Positions 7,153 through 15,651 of a stretch of DNA of 64,000 nucleotides are shown piece by piece. The notes beneath the pieces were generated by a model. That model worked only from the letters and a program-made list of their open reading frames with translations. It had not been told where the DNA came from and did no database searches. The stretch spans positions 62,001 to 126,000 of the forward strand of contig CAJNDS010000461.1 in assembly GCA_905221605.1 (NCBI GenBank), read 5' to 3'. The DNA is from Symbiodinium natans. Its lineage: Eukaryota > Sar > Dinophyceae > Suessiales > Symbiodiniaceae. The translations under genes were made by a program, and so were the position numbers. The stretch's first letter is position 1, and every line of letters begins with the position of its first letter.

Positions 7153-10100
7153 GCTGTGAGGGTTGAGTGTAGTCTTGACCTGAGGTCCCTTAGGCCCCGT
7201 AGCTGTGCCACGAGTTTCAACGTGGTAGCGGAGCTTCGTGCTCCAGCATGGACAATGGTGAAGAACGTGTACCTGGACGAGACCGTTCTCCGAGAGGCCG
7301 CAGTGCAAGCAGCCTGAGTTCCACAGGGCTTTCTGGTGCAAGGTCACCAAGTGCCCGTGGGAGAAGAGAACGTGGAAGGTCTTTGCCAGCGCGACCAGCT
7401 TCAGTTCCACGCGGAGTAGACCCAAGGCAGTGGACAGCTACGACTGGAGCAGGCCATCAGCCACCAGTCGGGGCTGTGCCTTCGTTTGGACCTCAGTTCT
7501 ACCAGATGGGAACACCCCCTCAGACGGCACCACAAGAACCCCTTCAAGTTCCGAATATGCAGTTGCCCGTTGCACCTGGAGTAGCTCAACAGATGGAGTT
7601 CACAAGAGCAATGCTGCAAGCACAGGACGAGCAGATCCGACAGCAGGCAGCTCAACTTCAACAGATGAGTGCCATGCTGACGCAGGCATTGCAGCTTGCA
7701 AGTGCGAATGCTGCAAATGCACAAAATGCAACAGCTACAACTTCATCGTCGACGAGTCCTACCCCTGGAGGAAACCCCTCAGCATCATCTGCGAATGCAT
7801 CGACCCCTGTGGATATGGAAGTAGACTCTGGTGTACGAAACAAGAGAGCAGAGGGTTACATTCCACAGTTGCCTCAGCTGAACTATGCGTCCATGACGAG
7901 CAGACATGCTGAAATCCGAGTTTGGACAGCCTACAGAGACGAACTTACGAGTTGGCTTTGTTTGCTCGACGACCGCTACGCTACGGAATTGCAAGAAGCG
8001 ATCAGTAGCAATGTGGAAGTCTTGCAAGTGAGGCTTGAAGCCGGGAAAGCAGCCCGGTCAACCAAACTTTGGTTTTTGCTTCGTCAGTCCATGAGCAAGT
8101 TCCAACGTGGGCAAGATTTGGTGCATCTCATCGAGGTGAAACAAATGGGAGCAAGTGCCGGATACGAACTCTGGCGCTCGTTGAACAACGAATTGTCAGT
8201 TCGCTCCAGAGTGGAAGGACAGGCCCTCCGCGAACAGGCGTTAGGCCTGGTGCCACCAAAGCATCTCAAGCGACCACTTGATGTCGCCAGGTGGTACACC
8301 ACCGAGCTTCTCAAGTTCGAGGCGCAGGTGAAGCATCGCTTCCCGGAGTTGCTCATCGGAGAACAAGAGGGAGTCCTGTGCTTGATGAAGCACTTGGATT
8401 CTGAGACCAAGAGATACCTGCTCCTCCATCACTCAACAAAGAGCATGGGTGAGCTGATGACTGGTTTACAGTTCTACGACGAGCAGCTTCGTGTGATGGA
8501 CTTCCAGAGAGAAGGAGCATCCGGGTATGCGAATGCTTTCAAGGGCGGTAAGGGCGAAAAGGGCGACAGAGACAAGGGCAACAAAGGCTCCAAGGGCAAC
8601 AAGGGCAACAAAGGCGAGAAAGGAGAAAAGGGACTGAAGGGCGGCAAAGCGAAAGGAAAGGACAGGAAAGGTGAGCGAAGCGGAAAAGGGGACAAAGCTC
8701 GAAGCAAGAGCAGAGAGGCGAAGAAGACGGATGTCTGCCGGAACTGCGGGAAGACTGGACACTGGGCACGCGACTGCTGGGCACCTCCGAAGGACAAAGC
8801 CGCAGCGGCGACGAGCCAGGCCGTTACGACGCAGCCAGAGGCACCGTCGTCTCCATCGTCTGCATCGGCGAAAGCAGCAGCGCAGCCCACAACCAAAGGC
8901 AGTGGAAAAGCACAGTCATCAATCAAGACGTTTCTGGAAGGATATCACTTCGGTATGATGCTCACGAACCAGGTGGTTAGTTTTCCTTCAGATGATCGCG
9001 TTTACTGGTTGATTGACTCTGGTAGTTCGTTCCACATCATCACGAGAGAGACGCTTGAGAGTGATCATGTGAAGGTCCTTGCATGGCTTGAAGGACGCCA
9101 GAAGTCGTATGCGGAGACTGCGACAGGAGATTCCGTTGAGATTGGCGGATCGACACATGTTTTGGTGGAAGTTTGCTTTGAAACCACCACATCAGCATCA
9201 CTGAAGAGCAGTTCTGAGCATGAGGGTGACGCTGTGTACATGTGTAGGGCTAGGTTTGAAGCCGTCATTTCCGATCAGATCAAGCACAATTTGCTGAACA
9301 TCAACTTGCTTTGTCAGAATGGAGGTTGGGAGCCAGCAATGTGCGGCCAGCAGGGCGTAATTACCGTCCGAAAGCACGGCGTAACGCTGAGACCAACCAT
9401 GTTTGCTTCAGTTAGTTGGCTTGCGTCAGTTCGGAATGACCATCCTTTAGCGCTGAAACCGCAGGATTTGATCGCCAAAACGGAACAGTTTCGTCGAAGT
9501 CGGTCTCGCAAGTCGTCTTCGAGTCGTGATTTTCATCGTTCGACTTCGAATCGAGGTCATCGCAGCTCTGCGAGAGTGTGTGTTGAGCCCGAAAACCCCG
9601 AATTGCTGGATGTTTCATGTCTTGATGAGGTAGTTGATTGCGAGTTTCAGACGAGCCACGAACATGTTGACCTGGACCAAGGCGAAGCTAAGGACAGACT
9701 AAGGACAGTCGGTGACGTTTCCGGCTCTGCGAGGGATCAACTTCAATTTTTCAGTCATGTGGATACGCCAGTTGTTCGTGAGCTTGATAGGGATGAACGC
9801 TTGATTTTTAGTGAAGACAACAGCGTTATCTCACACAAGCAACAGGACAACAGCACCACACCAGCAGTTGAGCGTCTTGTGCATGAGCATGGTAGGGAAA
9901 CAGTTGTCTGTCGTGCTTGCTTAGAGGATTTCCCTGATGAAGTTGAGACTGGCAGCTTGGATTGCTCAAAGAGGCGAAGTTTTCCTAGAGTAGGACAGAT
10001 AGGAGACCGCCGCTATGGATCCGAGTGCCACGATGCAACGGAGCATTCAAGAGTTGGAAGGCATGCGCCAGGGGGCGAGACGCAGGAGATTGATACTGTT

Positions 10101-10671
10101 GGAGGCCAACGCCGCGCAGCACGGCATAGAGCTTCCACAGAATCTCCGAGAGGAGCTCCAGGCAACGTATGCCGAGGCGGAGTCCACTGGAGGGGACGAG
10201 ATGGATCTGGACCCGGAAGGGGATTCGGCAAGGCTGGACCCTTCGACCTCATCTCCTTCGATAGAGTACATCATGGAAGAGACGGAAGCGGCGGAGGCAC
10301 CGTCGTCCCACACTGGGGTGAGGGAATTCCAAACGGATCCTTCGATGTCAGAGGCTCCAGCCAAGGAACCCGCTATGGTGCTGATGAAGCCGACGCCGAA
10401 GATCAAATCCAAGGAAAAGGGCAAGGCCATGAGACCGGTTCGGAATTTGCTGCCGGACCATGTGGACCAATCGACCATGGGAGTCGATCCTCGGGAGCCA
10501 TCCGGCCCCACGCCGGGATCGTCAGCGCCAACACGGAGAGGAAAACGGCGCTGGGCGTCGACAGGCTGGATGACGTGGATTGCTCGTCGATTTGGAGGAG
10601 CGTGGACGGCACAAGCTCCGGGAGACAGCGACCCACCGGACACGCCGGTGACGCTGTATTGCCTCCTGTGC
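7153..10671 (+). mobile_element. Ty1/copia-like retrotransposon, copy 2 (3'-truncated at chimeric junction)
   Basis: Near-identical to the minus-strand copy from 7153 to 10671, where the match ends inside ORF2 after GCCTCCTGTGC. The Gag-protease ORF is intact here. Integrase, reverse transcriptase and any 3' LTR are absent. The sequence goes straight into the unrelated hydrolase-helicase coding segment. Confidence 0.85.
7155..7234 (+). promoter_or_regulatory. Possible mini-LTR end (7155-7219) and primer-binding site (7223-7234)
   Basis: Homology between the copies begins two bases before TGTGAGGG. A TG...CA block of 65 bp (7155-7219) is followed by ACG and then TGGTAGCGGAGC. The last stretch is complementary to a tRNA 3' end ...GCTACCA and differs at two of twelve positions from the common initiator-Met primer-binding sequence TGGTAGCAGAGG. 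The Gag ATG follows 13 bases later. A 65-bp LTR would be unusually short, so this is a hypothesis only. Confidence 0.3.
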
Positions 10672-13600
10672 AAGGTCTCCACCCAGAGATCGACTACACT
10701 GCACTACTCGGCTGCCTACTTCCACAGCTCCGGGCTGCTGAGTCCGCAGGAGCCCATGTCCTGCTCTTAGTCACGGACAGTCGCTGCTTCTTGTCTATTC
10801 CGCATTTCCCCTACTTTGTCCGGCATTTGGTAGCACGCATGCAGTGGGAAGGCCCGTTTAAAGAGAGGTGGTTTCCCATCTTGGTAAACACCAAGGAAGC
10901 GGGGTTAGCTTCTGTGCACTTTACGTGGGCGGGGCCCGAAATTCTGGCAGTCCTCAGAGTCCTTGCGCCAGGGGTGGTCTTGATGTTGCTTGACCATGAC
11001 ACCTTGTTCACTGCCAGGTGGGAAGCAGAAGAGCTGCGAAGGTTTGCAGTCCTCGATCTACTGCCCAATACCCTCTCGACGGAGTCACTGGGCAGCATGG
11101 AAGTCGAGACGGACGAGACACAGCCCTGTGGCTCGCTTCCAGCCTCGCCGTGGAGTTGCTCGCCGGACGGGTCCATACCGTGTGGGGCCCGATCGCCAAA
11201 CTCAATTGGCATGGTTTGTGCGTCCGAGGATCAGCTTGAAGCAAATGGGGGATTGGTCATCTTCTACCCGAATGCTCCGGACGGCAAAACTCCCCGGCCC
11301 CCTCGCTTTTGCATCCCTAGCAACGTCGCTAGTGCGGTGACCTCCATTGGTACTGCGTTGAGCCGAGCCCTGCAACTAGTCATCATGCCCAGTGAAGTGC
11401 CCACTCCATTGCCTGGTATGCATGAGCAGGTGCCGTTGGACCAGATCCATTATCGGCAATGTCTACGCAACACCCCTCTTGCCGGAACCACTGCTCACAA
11501 GCACTCTGACTTTGTGTTTGCGTGGGCACTTTTAGGAAGATACATACATGAGGTTGCGTGGAAAACGGCCGACCTTACTGCTGGCCGGCCAGAGCCAGAC
11601 ATCCAGTTTGGCGCCTCCCCAGTCAGGCAGGTCAGAGGGGTCAGAACATGGGGACAAGGCCCATATGAACAGGGATTTCTTCCCTTGCTCATGGGTTACG
11701 GCGGCCCGCGCTCCCGTTTGGCAATCCTACCTGGTCCTGACTTATTCATGGCGAACCGATACGCCGAGGTTATACCCCCTCCTTTTGTGCATGGATATGG
11801 TGCCAAAGGCAAAAGCATCTTGCCGCAGTGGGGGAGTGTGGTACGGCTGCCTACTCTGCCCGAGTCGGTCTGGGGCAACGGGGACACCGTCCCTCTGTGG
11901 GCCTCTGTTGGGAAAAAGGGCAGTGGACCAGTGCGGCTCCAGCTCTTCCCTGGAGTCCTCATGTTTTGGAAGAAAGATGCCCTATCTTCCTGGAGGGCCA
12001 CCCCGAAATGGCGCAGTCGACCCAATACCCCAACTGGGCCGCTTGCTCTTCTTGCTGCCGCTGCGCATGCTTGGCTGGCCCAGGTGGATCTGCCGTGGCC
12101 TCTCTTTGCTGCAGACATAAAGGTCACGCCGCTGGGCCTCAGTCAATACTGGGATGATGGACTTGCCATGCGTGTGCAACAAGCCCTGGCAGCCTTTGCC
12201 TTTCCTGCCTACCAGTACCCGCCCCCAAAGCCTCACCTAACCCCCTCAGGGGAATGTCGGTCGCTCTTCATCAGCGGGATGCATGGGAAGGCCGAGAATG
12301 CGCCCTCCACTGTGTCGGGTAGCATCATTCACACAGCCAATTCCTATGCACTCACTGGCTTAGAAATGGAAACAGTCCGGGACAACCAGGGCAAAAAAGT
12401 CCGATATGAGGACACACAACGCCCGTTGTTGCTTTCGACCAGCGGCAATGCCGCACATGCACTGCTGCTCCTGCCCCAAGCCGCCCAGCTGTGGGCACGT
12501 GCTCTGTACCCTCAGGTCGAAGGATGCGGTCTGCCAGCGGCGGTTCGTGCTAGAATCAGCTCGGTAGAAGCCTCCCTGACAATGTGCCCGGCCCTAGCTC
12601 ACTTGCACATGCCACATACTGCTGCGCTGACCGCTCTGCATGTGGGCCTCGCCGCGGGGAGAGCTGGCGAGTGCAAACTGTGCGTTACGGGTTTCTCTGC
12701 TGGGTCGTATACGGGCGCTGCTGTGGCTATCGCTTGGCATGAGCGCCAAAAGCTTCCTGACTGCAAGGGCGATTTTGTCCACATCAAGGCACGTTTGGGC
12801 GGCATTGCCATGCCACGGGCCATGCTGCAATATATCCTGGGTTCGGAATTGCGGCACGCTGTTAGTCTTGTCCATCATGAGAGCGACCAGCTTTGTATCT
12901 TCCGGCCCAGCCAGGCAGCAAGGATGCAAGCGATTGGCGCGGGAGCGCGTCTCTACTACTTCACTGGACCTGAGTCACTTGGCAGTGGTGGACACTCTTA
13001 TGGTCACTTTGTCCAAAGTGAGGAGCTATTCCAGCTCACGCCGGGGGATTATGTGCATAAGGAATTGACTAAAAAGATTAGTGGTCTGGCCGACCCCCGG
13101 ATGGATCGCACAGTGTGGGCAGGTTTGATGGGGGTTGCGTGTGGCTCTGTCCAGCTTTCGGATAAGTCTAAAACTTTCATCAACTCCGTGCTGGGACGGC
13201 AAATCAAACGCCCCGATCTGGAGGCTTTTCTCCGGATACCTTCCGCTGAGAACCGGAGCATTGCCAATCTCCGTGCTGACTGTGCCCAAGTCCTCCTGAC
13301 GGATGCCAAGCCGCATCTGGCTGATTTGCCGGCCCCGTATCATGAACTTGGTCCCACGATGAAGCTTGTTTTGGGTATGTGGCTCCCCCACCTGTCGTTA
13401 GAACGCCTGGTTGACATGCTGGGTTATCAGTTTTTAGCCATGGCCTCGGAAGCAGAAATCGAGGAGGAGCCCTCGGAACAGTATCACTACCCAGAGCAAG
13501 CTGCGGTCAAGCGGGCCGCCGCCCCTGTGGCGATAAAGCCCGGCACGCATACGTGGCCGATCTGCCTTCTCCATCGAGTTTACCCACGAGCGTCGGTCAT

Positions 13601-15365
13601 GCTCCTTACACCGGAGTTGGCGGATGTCCCTGACTGGGCTACAAAGTGGTTTGCTGTTGCTGGTAAAGTGCCGGCCAAGGGCACTGCTTTGCTGGTCACC
13701 TTGAGAGAAGACAAGGGAGATGTGGCCTACCCAGGCATGTTTATCGAGCTCCTTGCCCCGAAGAAGCTTTCCACCGGCCCTGGCGAAAGTAAGGCCATGC
13801 AGCCAGTCAATATAACCATTGCCCTGCTCTTGACTGATGAACAGCACAACCAATTCGCGCAACGACCCTCATTGCCGAGAGTCAGCCAGCTTGAAGTTCT
13901 GCCCGGAGGAGCCTCTACCCCGCTTTGGGATGCCCTGTTACACATGCCTAGGGAAAGGCAACATGTTGCATTGGGCGTTCCGCTAGAAGACTCGCCTCTT
14001 GATGCCATCCGGCAGCCACATTGGTTGCCGGGCTTTCTCACGGATCTAGTGCTTGTCCTCATTATCGGGCTGGTGGTGAGAGGGAACTGGCACGACACAT
14101 GGGCACAGCTCATTCACCCGGAGGTCTGCCAAGTCTTCAGAGGCAAGCACGCAACGCAAGCTGCGCAGGCATCGCCTACTGCGGGTCCGGGGGCTTCCAA
14201 CACCTTGCAAAGCATCCTTAACCTTTGGCTTGCGGAGGAACAAACCTATCGCAAAGAATGGACGCCGACGCTGCTGAGTGGCGTGTTAGCCACGCTGCCT
14301 GACTCTCCGCTGCCCGGCCAGGAGGACGCCCGGACTCCTGCGCTGTGGCATGCGGAGCGTCTACGCATGTCCCAGGACTCGTTGAGTAACGAGCACGATC
14401 CGAGGACTCGCGCCAGCATCTTTGCGCTCGCAGTTGGTCCCGCCTTCCTTACGTGCCTATGTGATACCTTTTGGGGGGCGGATGGACACCTGGCAGCGCT
14501 GCTGGGAGCGTGCTCGTACGGCCTGGCCGCTAATCGTACTTCTGTATTCATAACGGGGGCGCCTGGCAGCGGGAAGACACGATCCTGCGCGTTTTTAGGA
14601 GTTCTTCTTGCGTGCCTGACGAACCGGCTCACCCTGTACACCGCTCATGGCAATGAATCGGTTCGTGCCTATGTCGAGGCGGTTGATAGGCTCACGACTG
14701 CTAGCAATGAATTTGTTCGCAGCCGCATCGTTCGCATACCGGGTAACAAGGAGAAGGACACACATAAGCTCCCCTTTGATGTGCACGATTTGTACCGGGG
14801 GCTACTTGTAGCCACGACGCATGGTACGATTGTGGCAAGGCTTAGCTTTCCCTACTCGCAGCTCATTAACCGTCTAAAGGATGTTGAGTTGCTCCTCCGA
14901 GATGAAGCCCAGCAATTGGGCACACCGGGTTCCAACACCATCCTTGCGCACATCAAGCATGCACTCGATGTCATGATTGGCGACCACAGACAGCCCGCTG
15001 GAGGATCGCGGCCCAATTACCACTTCGTCACGGAGTTGTTGGAGCAAAAGATTTGTGGTCAATGCGGTCCCTGCCGACCTCCACACGCCAGCCACCTTGC
15101 CTGCGGCCCTTTTGCGGCAAACGGAACAAAGTTCCGGCCCGTGGAAAAAGGGGCAAGGCGAGATGCCCTCTTGGGGCAAGCCCCGCCGTTCCTCTGGAGC
15201 GTCAGAAGTGTTGTTCTCAGCGGTCTCGATGCTGGATTCGATTCTCTGTATGAGCATCGTCAAACCGAAGCAAGCCGAGACAGTCATGCAGGCCGCCGGG
15301 CTGAAGGCCATTGTCGGACCGGCTATCAACCTCTCGCTCTGTTCATCCATGCGCCTCCCTCCTGA
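7248..15365 (+). CDS. Composite ORF: copia Gag-protease fused to alpha/beta-hydrolase and SF1 helicase N-part
   Basis: A 2705-codon ORF of mixed origin. Residues 1 to about 922 are copia Gag-Pro: Gly/Lys-rich tract 432-493, CCHC knuckle C497-C500-H505-C510, and aspartic protease DSG at D590. Residues about 923-1141 lie over ORF2 and look like its shadow frame. From about 1142 (10672) the protein is unrelated. LDHDTLF recalls a DxD motif, but no family is assigned. GFSAGS (nucleophile S1817), D1880 in HHESDQLCIF and H1916 in GGHSYGHF have the order and spacing of an alpha/beta-hydrolase triad. GAPGSGKT (2437-2444), DEAQ (2552-2555) and GDHRQ (2578-2582) are Walker A, Walker B and motif III of a UPF1-like SF1 helicase. 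The true helicase frame is left near 15050. The start matches the other copy. The whole is unlikely to be one natural protein. Confidence 0.75.
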   Translation: MDNGEERVPGRDRSPRGRSASSLSSTGLSGARSPSARGRRERGRSLPARPASVPRGVDPRQWTATTGAGHQPPVGAVPSFGPQFYQMGTPPQTAPQEPLQVPNMQLPVAPGVAQQMEFTRAMLQAQDEQIRQQAAQLQQMSAMLTQALQLASANAANAQNATATTSSSTSPTPGGNPSASSANASTPVDMEVDSGVRNKRAEGYIPQLPQLNYASMTSRHAEIRVWTAYRDELTSWLCLLDDRYATELQEAISSNVEVLQVRLEAGKAARSTKLWFLLRQSMSKFQRGQDLVHLIEVKQMGASAGYELWRSLNNELSVRSRVEGQALREQALGLVPPKHLKRPLDVARWYTTELLKFEAQVKHRFPELLIGEQEGVLCLMKHLDSETKRYLLLHHSTKSMGELMTGLQFYDEQLRVMDFQREGASGYANAFKGGKGEKGDRDKGNKGSKGNKGNKGEKGEKGLKGGKAKGKDRKGERSGKGDKARSKSREAKKTDVCRNCGKTGHWARDCWAPPKDKAAAATSQAVTTQPEAPSSPSSASAKAAAQPTTKGSGKAQSSIKTFLEGYHFGMMLTNQVVSFPSDDRVYWLIDSGSSFHIITRETLESDHVKVLAWLEGRQKSYAETATGDSVEIGGSTHVLVEVCFETTTSASLKSSSEHEGDAVYMCRARFEAVISDQIKHNLLNINLLCQNGGWEPAMCGQQGVITVRKHGVTLRPTMFASVSWLASVRNDHPLALKPQDLIAKTEQFRRSRSRKSSSSRDFHRSTSNRGHRSSARVCVEPENPELLDVSCLDEVVDCEFQTSHEHVDLDQGEAKDRLRTVGDVSGSARDQLQFFSHVDTPVVRELDRDERLIFSEDNSVISHKQQDNSTTPAVERLVHEHGRETVVCRACLEDFPDEVETGSLDCSKRRSFPRVGQIGDRRYGSECHDATEHSRVGRHAPGGETQEIDTVGGQRRAARHRASTESPRGAPGNVCRGGVHWRGRDGSGPGRGFGKAGPFDLISFDRVHHGRDGSGGGTVVPHWGEGIPNGSFDVRGSSQGTRYGADEADAEDQIQGKGQGHETGSEFAAGPCGPIDHGSRSSGAIRPHAGIVSANTERKTALGVDRLDDVDCSSIWRSVDGTSSGRQRPTGHAGDAVLPPVQGLHPEIDYTALLGCLLPQLRAAESAGAHVLLLVTDSRCFLSIPHFPYFVRHLVARMQWEGPFKERWFPILVNTKEAGLASVHFTWAGPEILAVLRVLAPGVVLMLLDHDTLFTARWEAEELRRFAVLDLLPNTLSTESLGSMEVETDETQPCGSLPASPWSCSPDGSIPCGARSPNSIGMVCASEDQLEANGGLVIFYPNAPDGKTPRPPRFCIPSNVASAVTSIGTALSRALQLVIMPSEVPTPLPGMHEQVPLDQIHYRQCLRNTPLAGTTAHKHSDFVFAWALLGRYIHEVAWKTADLTAGRPEPDIQFGASPVRQVRGVRTWGQGPYEQGFLPLLMGYGGPRSRLAILPGPDLFMANRYAEVIPPPFVHGYGAKGKSILPQWGSVVRLPTLPESVWGNGDTVPLWASVGKKGSGPVRLQLFPGVLMFWKKDALSSWRATPKWRSRPNTPTGPLALLAAAAHAWLAQVDLPWPLFAADIKVTPLGLSQYWDDGLAMRVQQALAAFAFPAYQYPPPKPHLTPSGECRSLFISGMHGKAENAPSTVSGSIIHTANSYALTGLEMETVRDNQGKKVRYEDTQRPLLLSTSGNAAHALLLLPQAAQLWARALYPQVEGCGLPAAVRARISSVEASLTMCPALAHLHMPHTAALTALHVGLAAGRAGECKLCVTGFSAGSYTGAAVAIAWHERQKLPDCKGDFVHIKARLGGIAMPRAMLQYILGSELRHAVSLVHHESDQLCIFRPSQAARMQAIGAGARLYYFTGPESLGSGGHSYGHFVQSEELFQLTPGDYVHKELTKKISGLADPRMDRTVWAGLMGVACGSVQLSDKSKTFINSVLGRQIKRPDLEAFLRIPSAENRSIANLRADCAQVLLTDAKPHLADLPAPYHELGPTMKLVLGMWLPHLSLERLVDMLGYQFLAMASEAEIEEEPSEQYHYPEQAAVKRAAAPVAIKPGTHTWPICLLHRVYPRASVMLLTPELADVPDWATKWFAVAGKVPAKGTALLVTLREDKGDVAYPGMFIELLAPKKLSTGPGESKAMQPVNITIALLLTDEQHNQFAQRPSLPRVSQLEVLPGGASTPLWDALLHMPRERQHVALGVPLEDSPLDAIRQPHWLPGFLTDLVLVLIIGLVVRGNWHDTWAQLIHPEVCQVFRGKHATQAAQASPTAGPGASNTLQSILNLWLAEEQTYRKEWTPTLLSGVLATLPDSPLPGQEDARTPALWHAERLRMSQDSLSNEHDPRTRASIFALAVGPAFLTCLCDTFWGADGHLAALLGACSYGLAANRTSVFITGAPGSGKTRSCAFLGVLLACLTNRLTLYTAHGNESVRAYVEAVDRLTTASNEFVRSRIVRIPGNKEKDTHKLPFDVHDLYRGLLVATTHGTIVARLSFPYSQLINRLKDVELLLRDEAQQLGTPGSNTILAHIKHALDVMIGDHRQPAGGSRPNYHFVTELLEQKICGQCGPCRPPHASHLACGPFAANGTKFRPVEKGARRDALLGQAPPFLWSVRSVVLSGLDAGFDSLYEHRQTEASRDSHAGRRAEGHCRTGYQPLALFIHAPPS
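10015..10770 (+). CDS. Copia ORF2 N-terminal fragment, cut at chimeric junction
   Basis: ATG at 10015 opens a 251-codon ORF in the +1 frame relative to Gag, as in the minus copy. Residues 1-219 are the genuine ORF2 N-terminus (MDPSATMQRS..., acidic, up to YCLLC). The remainder is read from foreign sequence and is meaningless. Evidence that this frame, not the longer overlapping one, is coding: in the first 140 bases the two copies differ at about eight codons, and four changes (such as TTG/CTG and GAG/GAA) are silent here but would alter residues in the Gag frame. Molecular function unknown; in the intact copy it leads into integrase. Confidence 0.7.
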   Translation: MDPSATMQRSIQELEGMRQGARRRRLILLEANAAQHGIELPQNLREELQATYAEAESTGGDEMDLDPEGDSARLDPSTSSPSIEYIMEETEAAEAPSSHTGVREFQTDPSMSEAPAKEPAMVLMKPTPKIKSKEKGKAMRPVRNLLPDHVDQSTMGVDPREPSGPTPGSSAPTRRGKRRWASTGWMTWIARRFGGAWTAQAPGDSDPPDTPVTLYCLLCKVSTQRSTTLHYSAAYFHSSGLLSPQEPMSCS

Positions 15366-15651
15366 GATTGCTGCCATTCTATACGCATGTCGGTACTCGG
15401 AGGCGTGCCGCTTCGATCTGACAGGCGGGGTCCCTCGGCTACTTATGCCACCTGGTCCCACGATGCAGCACCTGCTCGGGCGGCCACTGCGTAGCTTTGC
15501 AGGCAGGTGGATGGAAACGTGCCGATGGGTACGGGTGCCAGATCAGGATGAGACCCAAACCAAATTAGGCAGAAGCTACGACCTCAGCATGGTCCTGGCG
15601 AATGAAGTTTATGCTGCAGTCGAGTCTCCCCGCAGACCCACTGGGCGATGA
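14977..15651 (+). CDS. SF1 helicase, second segment (frame +1)
   Basis: This 224-codon ORF overlaps the tail of the composite ORF. Protein-like sequence begins near 15050 (FVVNAVPADLHTPA...) and carries the helicase forward. NLSLCSSMRLPPEIAAILY fits the region of UPF1-like helicases that normally reads QYRMHP. The first listed ATG is not a natural start. The segment should be read as the direct continuation of the DEAQ/GDHRQ part after a one-base frame change. Sense fails again near 15617, where the frame below takes over. Read alone it has no Walker motifs. Confidence 0.6.
   Translation: MATTDSPLEDRGPITTSSRSCWSKRFVVNAVPADLHTPATLPAALLRQTEQSSGPWKKGQGEMPSWGKPRRSSGASEVLFSAVSMLDSILCMSIVKPKQAETVMQAAGLKAIVGPAINLSLCSSMRLPPEIAAILYACRYSEACRFDLTGGVPRLLMPPGPTMQHLLGRPLRSFAGRWMETCRWVRVPDQDETQTKLGRSYDLSMVLANEVYAAVESPRRPTGR

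Noticed and set aside
9923-10671. Gag frame continuing as a genuine protein over ORF2
   Set aside because: Arg/Gly-rich composition and the silent-change pattern favour ORF2; the long frame is a shadow.
10672-11100. Glycosyltransferase assignment from LDHDTLF
   Set aside because: A single DxD-like motif with no other supporting sequence is too weak to name a family.
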